Part shown: one piece after another, positions 1-9,019 of the stretch
Layout: each line of letters begins with the position of its first letter
Numbering within the stretch: position 1 is the stretch's first letter
Source of the DNA: Candidatus Epilinea brevis
GTDB taxonomy: Bacteria > Chloroflexota > Anaerolineae > Epilineales > Epilineaceae
Reading direction: 5' to 3'
Assembly (NCBI GenBank): GCA_016710785.1
Contig: JADJUE010000003.1
Coordinates: 1 to 64,000, forward strand
DNA: 64,000 nt
Program-made: the position numbers and the translations under genes
Notes under the pieces: model-generated
Seen by the model: the letters and a program-made list of their open reading frames with translations, nothing else
Database searches by the model: none
Told to the model about the DNA's origin: nothing

Positions 1-1278
1 TGCAGCAGCACCGCCGCGTAGAGGCCGCTCAGGATCGGGCGCTTGTGGAACAGCTCGGCGGGAAGCGCCCTCAGCCAGCTCAGCAGCAGGGCTTCTTGGC
101 GGTTGCGGCGCATGGGCGGCATGGCCAGCTCGATGAGGCCCGCCGCGCGCGCAAAGTCGGCCGCGGCCAGGGCGTGGCGGATCGCCTCCGCCGCCGAGCC
201 CTGGCGCTCGTACCAGGCACTGGCGCGCAGGTGAAGCGTCGCAAACTGGTCGGGCTGTTCGGCCTTGGCGTGCGCCCGGAGCACGTCGGCGAAGAGGTGG
301 TGATAGCGATACCATTGCCGCCGGTCGTCCAGCGGCACCACGAAGAAGTTGCCTCGCCCAGGGCCTCCAACCGTGCGCCGGCGTCGGCCTGGCCGGTGAC
401 CGCCTGCACAGCGGACCGCTCAATCGATCGAGAATGGCGGTTCGCAACAAGAAGCGCCGCACGGGCCCGGCTGGCGCTGCAGCACCTCTTCGACGAGATA
501 GTCGACGACATAGCGGTGATCGCCCGCGAAGCTGCGGATGAACCCGGCGACATCCTGGTGGCCCTGCATCGACAGCGCCGCCAATTGCAGGCCGGCAATC
601 CAGCCTTCGGTGCGCGTTTCCAGCGCGGCCAGGTCGGCCGCGGCGAAGCGGAGGCCCATGACCTGGCTCAGGAACCCGCCGCTTCATCGGCGGTGAACCG
701 CAGGTCGGCGGCCCGCAACTCGGTCAGCTGCCCCCGCGCCCGGTAGCGGGCCAGCGGCAGCTGGGGGTCTTCGCGGGTGGTGAGCACCACCTGCAGCTGC
801 GGCGGCAGGTGATCGAGCAGGTAGCCGAGCGCCGCATGCACCGCCTGGGCCTCGATGACATGGTAGTCGTCCAGCACGAGGATCAACGGCTCGGGCAGCG
901 GCCGGCTGGTTGAGCAGCGCCGTGAGGATGCGTTTCGACGGGCGCCGGCTGCGGCGATTGCAGCACCGCGAGCTCTGCTCTCCCCAACCCGGCCGCCACT
1001 GTCCGGAGCGCCGCCACCACGTAGGTCAGGAAGCGGAATGGGTCGTTGTCCCCTTCGTCCAGCGACAGCCAGGCGGTTGGCCGCCCCAGGCCGGCCGCCC
1101 ATTCGCCGACCAAGGTCGTCTTGCCAAAGCCGGCGGGGGCCGAAATGAGGGTGAGCCGACAGTGCGCTGCCAGCCCGTGGCTCAGTCGTTCAGTCAGGCG
1201 CAGGCGCAGAACTGCTTTGGGGCGGGGAGGGGGAAGGAAGAGCTTGGTGGCTAAGATCGCGCTGGACATCCTCTCCAT
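1..1278 (-). pseudogene. MalT-like LuxR-family transcriptional regulator, N-terminal half, broken by frameshifts
   Basis: The N-terminus (ATG 1278 or 1269) reads as a STAND ATPase of the MalT/LuxR type, with the Walker A stretch SAPAGFGKTTLVGEW. The protein then jumps frame near 905 (continuing with LVLDDYHVIEA, a Walker B-like motif), near 668 (continuing with RTEGWIAGLQLAAL), near 470 and near 355 (continuing with VVPLDDRRQWYRYHHLF). These motifs come in the correct family order, so this is one gene with at least four single-base indels. The C-terminal TPR region and HTH lie beyond the left edge. Family members are about 900-residue signal-responsive activators. The minus strand has TATAAT at 1282-1277, only a few bases before the start, so the transcript may be almost leaderless. 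Decay and sequencing error cannot be told apart here. Confidence 0.8.
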
Positions 1279-1335
1279 TATAGGCGAGTGGCAGTGTCAG
1301 CTCTTGCGCTGCTGCCACTCGCCCGCCACCTGGGC

Positions 1336-2173
1336 TCACGCGCCCACGGTGACGACCACCTTGCCGCGGGGGTGACCCTGCTCCAGGTGACGGATGGCCT
1401 CGGGGACCTGGCTCAGGGGGAAAGTACGGTCAATGACGGGGTGTGACGGTGCCGGGCTTCGAGCATGTCTTTCACCGCGGCCAGGTCGGCCGCGCTCGGC
1501 TTGGTCTCCAGCACGGCCATCCGCGGGCCGCCCTTCCTGGACATCCAGGGACCCAGCAACAAGACCTGAAACATCTGGGCCGCGGAACCGCCCGCCATCA
1601 CGTAGGCGCCGCCGGGGCGCAGTCCCTTCCGGTAGGCCGCGATCGGCTGATAGCCATTGACCGCCAGGATCAGGTCGTACTGCTCGCCCCGCTGAGTGAA
1701 GTCCTCGCGCGTGTAGTCAAGCACGTGATCGGCGCCCAGCTGCCGCGCGAGTTCCACGTTGCGCGAACCCACCACCGCTGTGACTTCCGCGCCAAGGCCT
1801 TGGCGATCTGGATGGCGAAGGTGCCCACGCCGCCTGATGCGCCGTTGATCAGCACCTGGTGCCCCGGTTGAACCGGCTTGTATTCGCGCAGACCGCGCAG
1901 TGCCGTGACCGCCGCCATGGGCACCGCCGCCGCCTGGGCGAACGACAGGTTGGCGGGCTTGCGCACCAAGAGCTTTTCCGGCACTGCGGCGTACTCGGCG
2001 AAGGCGCCCCGGGCCAGGAACGGGTCGGCCCGCAGCATGCGCCAGTCGGCGGCATTGATCGACGTGGCCTCGATCTTGATCAGCACCTCGTCGTCCCGCG
2101 GCGTGGGCGTGGGGACTTCCGCCAGCTGCAGCACATCGGGTGATCCGTAGGTGTAACGCACAATCGCTTTCAT
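1336..2173 (-). pseudogene. NAD(P)-dependent zinc-independent alcohol dehydrogenase / quinone oxidoreductase, broken
   Basis: Starts at ATG 2173 (MKAIVRYTYGSPDVLQLAEV) and shows the MDR-family GroES-like domain and the Rossmann glycine motif NGASGGVGTFAIQIAKALA. The frame is lost near 1785, resumes as ELARQLGADHVLDYTREDF, is lost again near 1447, and the last part (IDRTFPLSQVPEAIRHLEQG) ends at TGA 1338-1336. Besides the indels, about 40 residues are missing between FLARG and AFAEYAAV, where relatives carry the ILGADIAG...GDEVFGD segment. A clean internal deletion plus frameshifts argues for a real pseudogene more than the neighbouring indels do. Family members reduce quinones or enones with NADPH. 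Confidence 0.8.
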
Positions 2174-2183
2174 GGTTGGGCTC

Positions 2184-2432
2184 CTATGCTTCGCTGTCCA
2201 GCGTTTGAATAGAGACAATCGGCAAACCCAGATCTCTGAGCTTGGTGAGCACGCCGTGCAGGGCCGCTTGATCGGCGAGCGGGCCTTCCAGCAAGGTGGT
2301 TCCGGCCGGTTCGTGGGTGAAGGTCAGCCCTTCAAACCACTCGGCCCAGCGCCGATCGAGATGGCCTTTGACGCGAATGGTGTAGCGTCCGTGCTCGCTG
2401 GGCACAGATGTGTCCGTGTTGGATTCACCCAT
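2184..2432 (-). CDS. small conserved hypothetical protein (82 aa)
   Basis: Open from ATG 2432, preceded by GAGGAG 8 bases upstream, which fixes this start over the longer GTG 2531 frame. It is soluble, with no signal peptide or membrane segment. The central part (YTIRVKGHLDRRWAEWFEGL) and the ending LGLPIVSIQTL look like a short alpha/beta sheet. Similar 80-aa proteins are commonly found next to zinc-independent alcohol dehydrogenases, and here the gene ends only 11 bases before the dehydrogenase start, so the two probably form an operon. It is the only intact gene in the first 3.5 kb. Function unknown. Confidence 0.7.
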   Translation of the reverse strand: MGESNTDTSVPSEHGRYTIRVKGHLDRRWAEWFEGLTFTHEPAGTTLLEGPLADQAALHGVLTKLRDLGLPIVSIQTLDSEA

Positions 2433-2439
2433 CTCGCTG

Positions 2440-3179
2440 CTCCTCACGGCGCCTGCTGCAAGGCCTGGCGCCGGCGGCCGCGCAGCGGGCGAGGCTGCGC
2501 GGGCAGCCGGCGGATGGGCCCATTCGGCCACTGTCAGGTTGATGACCCATCCTGCCCCCAGCGCCAGCGCGCGCGCGGCTGAGTTCGGTCTGCTGGCCCA
2601 CCAGCAGGCTCTCGACCATGCCGGTCAGTACCCGAGTGCCGGCGGACAGCCCCAGGGCGTAAGCGCGCTATCCACGCGCGATGCGCCAGCCATCGCGGCG
2701 GCGGAAGATCGCCTCAAAGCCCAGGAAGATGGACACGATCATGCTCGACCGGAACACGGAGCCGGAAGGCATACACCAGGCCGCCTGAGTTGGGTGATGG
2801 CAGATAGAACAGGTCATCCACAGTCCCGACATGGCCACCAGCAGCCCGCAGACCGTCAGCACCCGCCCGGCCGCGCGGTGCCAACCGAACCATGGCCGCC
2901 GGTAGCCGGTGACGAACTGGAAGGCGCCCACCAACGCGTACCCGGCGGCGCTCACGATGTGGACGATCACCGGCAAGGGGGAGGCGAAGAATCGGGCGTC
3001 GTTCGGGGTGATCGGCGTGCCGGTGGCCAAGGCATGGATGCGGAGGGCGCCGAAGATCAAGGGCACGGCGCTCAGCAGCAGCAGGCCGGCGAGCACAAGC
3101 CATGGGTCGGTTTGGTCTGAGGGGGCGTATGGGCGGTCAAGGGCAGCTCCTTGATGCTTTCGCCTTGGGTGGAGGACAT
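2440..3179 (-). pseudogene. DUF2306-type membrane protein, frameshifted
   Basis: The likely start is ATG 3179 (MSSTQGESIKELPLTAHT). The frame is lost near 3105 and continues as VLAGLLLLSAVPLIFGALR, then VIVHIVSAAGYALVGAFQFV and WFGWHRAAGRVLTVCGLLVA, the hydrophobic order typical of DUF2306 proteins (four or five membrane helices). Further breaks occur near 2668 and in the GCGCGCGC run near 2570, after which GAGWVINLTVAEW, the usual last helix, is readable. The true stop cannot be placed. Relatives are inner-membrane proteins of unknown function. Confidence 0.7.
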
Positions 3180-3221
3180 GTCCCAGGGCAGCTCCAAGTT
3201 ACCGGCTGAAGTGGGGAGGCG

Positions 3222-4552
3222 TCATCCCCAGGTGTGGTGATCGCTGGGGGGATCAACGAACAATCGGCCGAGCTGCATCCAGATCTCGGTGCTCGTCATG
3301 GCGACAGGCGCGACAGTATTCTCGTGGCTGACGGTCAGGCGGGTCCGCGCGCAGGCGCTGTCGAGGACGAAGGGTTTGCCGAGTCCGCGGACGGGTGATG
3401 GTCGGCTGGACTTCCCTGTAAATTCGTAGTCGGCATACAGGAATGCAAGGAACTGCGCGCCAAACCCACCGCGCTCGATTGGGGGAAGAAGCTGGGCGAA
3501 TAGGCATCCCATCCATCGAACTCCACCAGGAAGCCGACGAGCCAGACCTTGTCCCCATCGAGGTAATAGGCGACGTAGTCGCCAGTCGAGTGATCGATGA
3601 TGCTGTCGGCCACGGCCTGCGCCCGCGCGCCTTGCAGGGCCAATGCCTTGGGGCCTGGACTCGTATCCGGGAGTTCGGCCAAGTGGATGTCCGGGAAGGG
3701 CCAGGGGGGGGAGGCGGTGGTCTCGCGCCTGGCCTCCGTGACGAGCAGGGTCCCACGCTCGACCTCGTAGCGGCGCTCCGACGTCGACATCGGCTGGCGG
3801 AAGCCGGCAACGACGTCGGCGAGGACCTCCAGACGGTGGTCCGGCGGCGTCGGGCAGCGGAACCTTCCGGATGCGTACATTGAAAGGCCATAAACGACGA
3901 GGCCGTGCTGGCGTTGGTCGGAGGCGAAGAACACGCGGTCGTAGGGTTGGTCCGTGATGCAGACCATGCGCTCCGGGCTGCCCGGCAGAGCGAAGAAGAC
4001 TACCTCATCCACGAGTCTCCGCCGGAAGGCGGCCAGCGCCTGGTCGTCCAAGCGGCCGGTGAACCGCTCCACCCGGTAATCGTCACCCGCGTGCTCGATC
4101 CAGTGCTCGACGATGCGGATGTAGCTCCCATCCTCGAAGAGGGTGAACCAAGGCGTCATGGACGGCATGTAGGACAGCATCAGGTCCTGCGACAAGCCGC
4201 CATAGGTGGCGATCTGAAACAGCACTTCGGGACCTTTCGGCGCGGGCGTGGCTGTCTCCAGGACAGCGGTGGCTGGCGGGGATGCCGTGGGCGGCACCGC
4301 TGTCATGTGCGTCGGCGATGCCATGGGCGGCGCCTGAGTCGCGAAGGAACCGACCAGCGTCAGCGGGGCAAAGAGCCGCACCCGCGAGCCCGCGATCGCG
4401 GTCGGCTCCTGCTGCGGCCTGACCCTGGGCGCTGCCGACACATCAGCCGCCCAGCCCTGGCCGCGGATGGCGGCGCCCAAGAGGATGGCCGCGCCCGCGA
4501 GGCCGAGCCAGGAGCTAGGGCGGGCTCGCTGACCGGTGCGTTTCGTGTTCAT
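3222..4552 (-). pseudogene. secreted hypothetical protein with Thr/Pro/Ala linker, C-terminus frameshifted
   Basis: Starts at ATG 4552 with GGAGG 6 bases upstream. A signal-anchor-like segment (residues about 14-32, LGLAGAAILLGAAIRGQGWA) is followed by a Pro/Thr/Ala-rich linker and a globular domain opening VLFQIATYGGLSQDLMLSYM, with the box PWFTLFEDGSYIRI, a layout seen in secreted proteins of unknown function in Chloroflexota. The nominal frame runs to 3335, but from about 3490 the GC-rich third positions move to the frame that reads GGFGAQFLAFLYADYEF and stops at 3222. I take this as one indel, so the real C-terminus is the second frame. Function unknown. Confidence 0.6.
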
Positions 4553-4733
4553 CGCGCCTCCGAAGTGGCATCCTAGGGAACCGGCAGGGTGACAGTCGAT
4601 AACAGACAGTGTAGGCCCGGCCGTCGCGCCCATCAACAGCGCACAATCGGCAGGCCCCGACGCCCCCGTAGGACGCGTCCGGTTGCGCTTGACGCTGCCG
4701 GGATCTTGACCGCTTCTAGGCCGGCAGCACGAT

Positions 4734-4771
4734 TGTGCGCAAGGGCCAAGACTGTGCGCAAGGGCCAAGTC
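4734..4771. repeat. 19-bp perfect tandem duplication upstream of the LolA-like gene
   Basis: TGTGCGCAAGGGCCAAG occurs at 4734-4750 and again at 4753-4769 with two-base spacers, a 19-bp period. It lies in the divergent intergenic region, 25-60 bases before ATG 4795. It could be a duplicated operator or a recent slippage duplication. Confidence 0.8.
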
Positions 4772-4794
4772 GTTGATCCACCCAGGGAGACCCC

Positions 4795-5598
4795 ATGAAG
4801 CTGCCGATCCTCGCCATCATCCTCGGCCTCGTGATCCCGGTCCTGTCGCAAGTCCACAGCCCACCTCCCGTCAGCCATGCCTCCCTGACCCAGGCGACCG
4901 CCACACCGCCGCCCTCCTTTCCTCCCGGCGCCTGGCCGACTCCCAAGCCGTCACCCACGGACAGCTCGGATCCGGCCGCGCGGGCATTGCTCCTCCGGTC
5001 GGACGAGGTCATGAACGCGCTCACCTCCATGCGTATCGAGGGAGCCGACCTCTGGCGGAACGCGCCCGCGGAGCCTCCCAGAGCGCGCGTGGACTATGAC
5101 TTCGTGGCGCCTGACCGCGCCAAATGGCGCTACGAGTCCAAGGAGGGCATCTTCGAAGCGATCTGCATCGGCCGTGACTACTGGACACGGCAAGACGCCG
5201 AGTCCTGGAAATTGGAACGCATGGAAGGTCCCTGCGAAGCGCCCTCCTTCGCCCACTTCCTCGAAACCGATAGCGATTGGCGGGGGGCGGCGCGCGACAT
5301 CACCTTCAAGGGACAGGAAGCCCTGGCCTCCGGGCCGGCCTGGGTCGTCGGCTACCGCTTGCCGGAAGCGTCCGAGGAAGGGTGGTACGATACCTTCGTC
5401 ACCGAATGGGTCGACCAGCGCACGACACGTCTGCTGCGCGAAGAGCGGTGGAACAGCGATCCTTTTGGCTGCGCGGGCCGCTGCCTGGGGCGACTTGAGT
5501 ACTCCCGGTTCGACGAAGTGATCGAGATCCAAGCCCCCGTGCCCCCGTCGGGCAGCTCGCCAAGCTTCCGCGTCTTCACGCCCTGGGTTGCGCCGTGA
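4795..5598 (+). CDS. secreted LolA/LppX-like hypothetical protein (267 aa)
   Basis: ATG 4795 follows CCAGGGAGACCCC. The N-terminus (MKLPILAIILGLVIPVLSQV) is a signal peptide without a lipobox cysteine. After a Pro-rich linker the mature domain (residues about 60-235) begins with LLLRSDEVMNALTSMRIEG and alternates short strands (VDYDFVAPDRAKWRYES, ICIGRDYWTRQDAESWKLE), the pattern of LolA/LppX-like half-barrel lipid-binding proteins or DUF4412-like proteins. It probably sits outside the membrane. It is divergent from the 3222-4552 gene. The fold assignment rests on pattern only. Confidence 0.65.
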   Translation: MKLPILAIILGLVIPVLSQVHSPPPVSHASLTQATATPPPSFPPGAWPTPKPSPTDSSDPAARALLLRSDEVMNALTSMRIEGADLWRNAPAEPPRARVDYDFVAPDRAKWRYESKEGIFEAICIGRDYWTRQDAESWKLERMEGPCEAPSFAHFLETDSDWRGAARDITFKGQEALASGPAWVVGYRLPEASEEGWYDTFVTEWVDQRTTRLLREERWNSDPFGCAGRCLGRLEYSRFDEVIEIQAPVPPSGSSPSFRVFTPWVAP

Positions 5599-5747
5599 CG
5601 CCCGAAGCCTTGAGACGTCCTGCCTGACCCGTCCCGGTCCGGGCTCCGCATCCCGCCGGCGTGGTCATGGGCAACGGGCGATAATACCCCGCGGCCCTCG
5701 GCTGCGTAGACGCCCCGCAAGCTTCGCTGCGTCGGCTCGTTCGTCGA

Positions 5748-6368
5748 ATGGAGACCCTGCTCATGTGCCGCTTGATCGCTGTCGGCTGCCTGGTGCTGAT
5801 CGGCCTGCCCCTGCTCTGTGGCGGCACCTTGCTGATCGGTTTGTACACCTCGTCCTCGCAGCTGGTCAGTCCCCTGCCGAAGGCGCCCGTGTCCGTGGAA
5901 GGCGACTGCCCGCCGGAAGCAGTGCTGGCCTACGCCGAGCCCGATCGCGCCAGGCGAATCGAGCGCATCCTCGAGCCGATGGACAAGCTCGGCAAAGGCG
6001 AGAGCCAGGCCGAGAGGCGCGAGCAGATGCTGGCCATCGATGTCGCGGCCATGCGCGCCGCCCGGGAAGCCGTGCAGGCCGAGCCCGTGCCGCCCTGCTT
6101 GCGGGAGCTGCGCGCGGCCGAGCTGTCCCTGGCCGACATGATGATCCGCATCGTCGACCACATGCAGGCAGAGATGCGCAGCGGTTCCCGTTTCCGCGAG
6201 TCTTGGGCGGCGGCCGTCGTGGTCGTCGCCATGTTCCGCGGTGTCAGGGTGCACCTGGATCGCATGAAGTCCGGGTGGGCGGCCCTAGGCGAACGACTGG
6301 GCATCGACTTCGAAGCGCCGCAGGAGAGCCCGTCCTCGCGCTCCCGATCCCAGCGCGTCCTCGCATAG
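5748..6368 (+). CDS. membrane-anchored helical hypothetical protein (206 aa)
   Basis: ATG 5748 (alternative ATG 5763) is followed by one hydrophobic segment, residues about 8-32 (RLIAVGCLVLIGLPLLCGGT), acting as signal anchor or signal peptide. The remaining 170 residues are charged and mostly helical (RRIERILEPMDKLGKGESQA, AERREQMLAIDVAAMRAARE) and contain two cysteines that could form a disulfide. No known domain recognised. It is the second of two plus-strand envelope genes and ends 18 bases from the convergent SBBP gene. Confidence 0.6.
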   Translation: METLLMCRLIAVGCLVLIGLPLLCGGTLLIGLYTSSSQLVSPLPKAPVSVEGDCPPEAVLAYAEPDRARRIERILEPMDKLGKGESQAERREQMLAIDVAAMRAAREAVQAEPVPPCLRELRAAELSLADMMIRIVDHMQAEMRSGSRFRESWAAAVVVVAMFRGVRVHLDRMKSGWAALGERLGIDFEAPQESPSSRSRSQRVLA

Positions 6369-6386
6369 CCTGCGACGCCGTAAGCG

Positions 6387-8777
6387 TCAGCGGTGCAGCA
6401 TCGGCAACAAGACCCGGTCGGGCGGCGTCGCCGTCCCGCGAGCCGGCGAAGGGCTGGGCTCTGTACCCGCGACGGTGGCCGTGGCGCTGGGCAGGGGGGC
6501 CGTTGGTGTGGGCTCACGGGTGACCGTGGGCGGCGGGCTGGCGGTGCTGCTCGGGATGGGGCTGGCGGTGACGGTGGCCGTGGGGCTCGCCGGGGGCCGA
6601 AGGTCTTCCGGGAGGCCCAGCTTCAGGACGAAGCCGTCGCTCTGGCCCTGCCGGCGGGCTTGGAGCGGCGGGTCCGGCCAGGTGGGGAAGTCCACCGCGT
6701 CCGTCTGGCCGGCCAGGTAGAGTTCGCCGGCGGCGCTCCATTCCAGGCGGCGGGCGATGCTCGTGCCGCTGCCGCCCAGCCAGGTGCTGAAGGCCAAGGT
6801 TCCCGCCGCCGGGTCCAGGACGCTCAGCACCAGGTTATGCGCCCCGCGGCGGCCGAAGGGCAGGGGCGAAGCCAGCGGGTAGTTGGCCGACCGCGAGCAG
6901 GAGGCCAGGGCGATGCGGCCAGCGGCGTCCACCGCGACGTCGGCCGGCGGGGCATCGCTGAAGCGGCTGCCCTGGGGCAGGCGCTCCGGGTCGCGCGGGT
7001 CCGGCGTGGGGGTGAAGGTCGTCCGCAAAACCTCTGGCGGCGCGCATTCGCCTTCGTCGCCGCTGCCGCCCCAATAGCTGCCGAAGACCAGGCGGAGCCC
7101 GTCCGGGCTGAAGCGGGCCAGGAAGAGGTCCGTGTCTCCGGAGCGGGTGGCCTGCATCGGACGCTCCCGGGGCAGGTCCGCCGAGCGGGTCTGGCCGATG
7201 AGCGTGGCCCCGCCGTCCGGCCCGATGGCCAGGCCCGTGGCCAGGTCATCCGCCTTGCCGCCGAAGCAGGTGCTGGCCAGGACCCGGGAGCCATCGGCGC
7301 TCAGCTTGAGGTAGAAGGCGTCCAGGCCGCCGGCGTTCCCTACCTGGTAGGCCGGGTTCGCGAAGCGGAAGTTGAGCGACCGCGTCTGTCCCACCGCGTG
7401 GATGTCGCCCGCCGCGTCCAGAGCCAGGTCCCGGAGCGCGTCGTCGTCCGTGCCCCCCAGGAGGGTGCTGAAGGCCATCCCGTCGCCGTCCGGGCTCAGC
7501 TTGAGCAGGAAGACGTCGAAGCCGCCGCGGTTCAGGCGCTGCACGGCGTTGACCGTCGGGAAGTTGGAGGCCGACAAGCCTCCCACCACCGTGTAGCCCG
7601 CCCCATCCACCGCCACCGCCTTGGCGATGTCCCGCGACGTGCCGCCCAGGGGCGTGCTGTAGTCCAGGCGGGAGCCGTCCGCGGAGAGGCGGGCCACGAA
7701 GGCGTCGCCGCTGAAGTTGCCGTCGGCAAGGTTGACCCGCGGCTGGATGGGCTTCTCCATCGGCCAGTCACCGCTCAGGGTGTAGCCCACCAGGGTGGGG
7801 CGACCAGCGGCGTCCACCGCCAGGTCCAGGGCCTCGTCCTGGCGGCTGCCGCCCAGGAAGCCGGCCCATTCCAGGCTCCGGCCATCCGCGGCCAGGCGGG
7901 CCACGAAGGCGTCCTGCAGCTGGCCGCTGGAGCCCATCACCCCCTGGAAGGGCCGACCGGCCAAGGGAAGATCCGCCGAGTTCGTGGCGCCGGCCACGAG
8001 GGCCCGACCTTCGGCATCCACCGCCAGGCCCCGCACCTGGTCGTCCTGCCCGCCACCCAGGTAGGTGGAGTAGACCAGTTCGGCCTCGCCGGGAGCCTGG
8101 GCCCGCCCCAGGGGCAGCAGGCTCCAAGCAGCCTGCCAGCCCGATGCCGGGCCTTCGGCCACGAAGCCCCGGTCTGCGCGGCCGCCTGCCGGGGCGGCGT
8201 CGCTCTGCCTGCCGGCACGCAGCAGGCCCGCCGCCGCCAACCCATCCAGGCGGGCCTGCCGTCCCGCCACTCGGCAGGCCGCCCCGCCCCGGCAGGCCAG
8301 TTGCAGGCCGCTGTCCGCCGCGCGCAGTTCCCAGCTCGCGCCGCCCACCGACGAGGCCTTGAGCCGGCTGTAGCGCGGCAGGTCCCGGGCCCAGAAACGG
8401 CGGTCGGACCCCAGGTACACATGGAGCCGGCCCGGAAGCGGCTCGGCGCCGCGCCAGGCCGACGCGCCCAGGTCTAGACGGGCGAGCTCTCCACCCGCCC
8501 CATCCGTCCAGCGTAGGACGCCACCCTCTACGCGGAGACCCAGGCCCCCGCCGGCCCAGGCGAAGTCCACCGCGGGAAGGAACTGGCCCCGATTGGGGAT
8601 GAAGCCGCGCCACAAGCCCAGGTCCGCGGGGGACGCGGGCGCAGGCAGGGCCGACGCGGGGCCACCCGTGTCGGCCTGGACGGACGCCGGCAGGCCGGTG
8701 AGAGCGAGAGGGGCCAGGGCCAGCAGGTTGAGCAGAAGCAGAGCGGCGATCCGGCGGGTGGCGGCGGGGCGGGGCAT
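6387..8777 (-). CDS. SBBP-repeat beta-propeller secreted protein (796 aa)
   Basis: ATG 8777 has GGAGGG 5 bases upstream and begins a signal peptide (RRIAALLLLNLLALAPLALT). After an N-terminal domain of about 200 residues, beta-propeller repeats of the SBBP type follow, each with STYLGG-like and VDAAGR.. motifs (STYLGGGQDDQVRGLAVDAE, STLLGGTDDDALRDLALDAA). The C-terminus is a Thr/Pro/Ser linker ending RVLLPMLHR, the hydrophobic-LP tail seen in several secreted proteins of this window. Such proteins are extracellular and probably bind ligands. No catalytic motif is visible. Confidence 0.85.
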   Translation of the reverse strand: MPRPAATRRIAALLLLNLLALAPLALTGLPASVQADTGGPASALPAPASPADLGLWRGFIPNRGQFLPAVDFAWAGGGLGLRVEGGVLRWTDGAGGELARLDLGASAWRGAEPLPGRLHVYLGSDRRFWARDLPRYSRLKASSVGGASWELRAADSGLQLACRGGAACRVAGRQARLDGLAAAGLLRAGRQSDAAPAGGRADRGFVAEGPASGWQAAWSLLPLGRAQAPGEAELVYSTYLGGGQDDQVRGLAVDAEGRALVAGATNSADLPLAGRPFQGVMGSSGQLQDAFVARLAADGRSLEWAGFLGGSRQDEALDLAVDAAGRPTLVGYTLSGDWPMEKPIQPRVNLADGNFSGDAFVARLSADGSRLDYSTPLGGTSRDIAKAVAVDGAGYTVVGGLSASNFPTVNAVQRLNRGGFDVFLLKLSPDGDGMAFSTLLGGTDDDALRDLALDAAGDIHAVGQTRSLNFRFANPAYQVGNAGGLDAFYLKLSADGSRVLASTCFGGKADDLATGLAIGPDGGATLIGQTRSADLPRERPMQATRSGDTDLFLARFSPDGLRLVFGSYWGGSGDEGECAPPEVLRTTFTPTPDPRDPERLPQGSRFSDAPPADVAVDAAGRIALASCSRSANYPLASPLPFGRRGAHNLVLSVLDPAAGTLAFSTWLGGSGTSIARRLEWSAAGELYLAGQTDAVDFPTWPDPPLQARRQGQSDGFVLKLGLPEDLRPPASPTATVTASPIPSSTASPPPTVTREPTPTAPLPSATATVAGTEPSPSPARGTATPPDRVLLPMLHR

Positions 8778-8911
8778 GGCATCCCTCCAAGGGGCGATGA
8801 GCGGCGGCGCTGCGTATTGGACGCCGCAGCGGCTCCGGAAGTCATGGGCGGCGGCCGGGATCAGATCAAGCGCTTCGATGCGGTGTCACGGCGATGCGAG
8901 CACCGCGTACC

Positions 8912-8953
8912 AAAAAGACAAGGGCCTGGCAGCCAGGCCGCCAGGCCCCTTGT
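8912..8953 (-). terminator. Rho-independent terminator for the VWA/NHL gene
   Basis: On the minus strand ACAAGGGGCCTGGC pairs with GCCAGGCCCTTGT (13 bp with one bulged base), followed directly by CTTTTTGG. It lies about 70 bases after the 9020 stop. Confidence 0.8.
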
Positions 8954-8964
8954 TCATGTCGTCC

Positions 8965-8998
8965 GCGGCTCCCGCGGCGCGATCGTCGCGGGAGCCGC
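8965..8998 (-). terminator. 12-bp perfect hairpin just after the VWA/NHL gene
   Basis: GCGGCTCCCGCG at 8965-8976 pairs perfectly with CGCGGGAGCCGC at 8987-8998 around a 10-base loop. It lacks its own U-tract and probably stabilises the 3' end ahead of the terminator at 8912-8953. Confidence 0.55.
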
Positions 8999-9019
8999 GC
9001 TCAGCCGTCCGCGCTCAGC

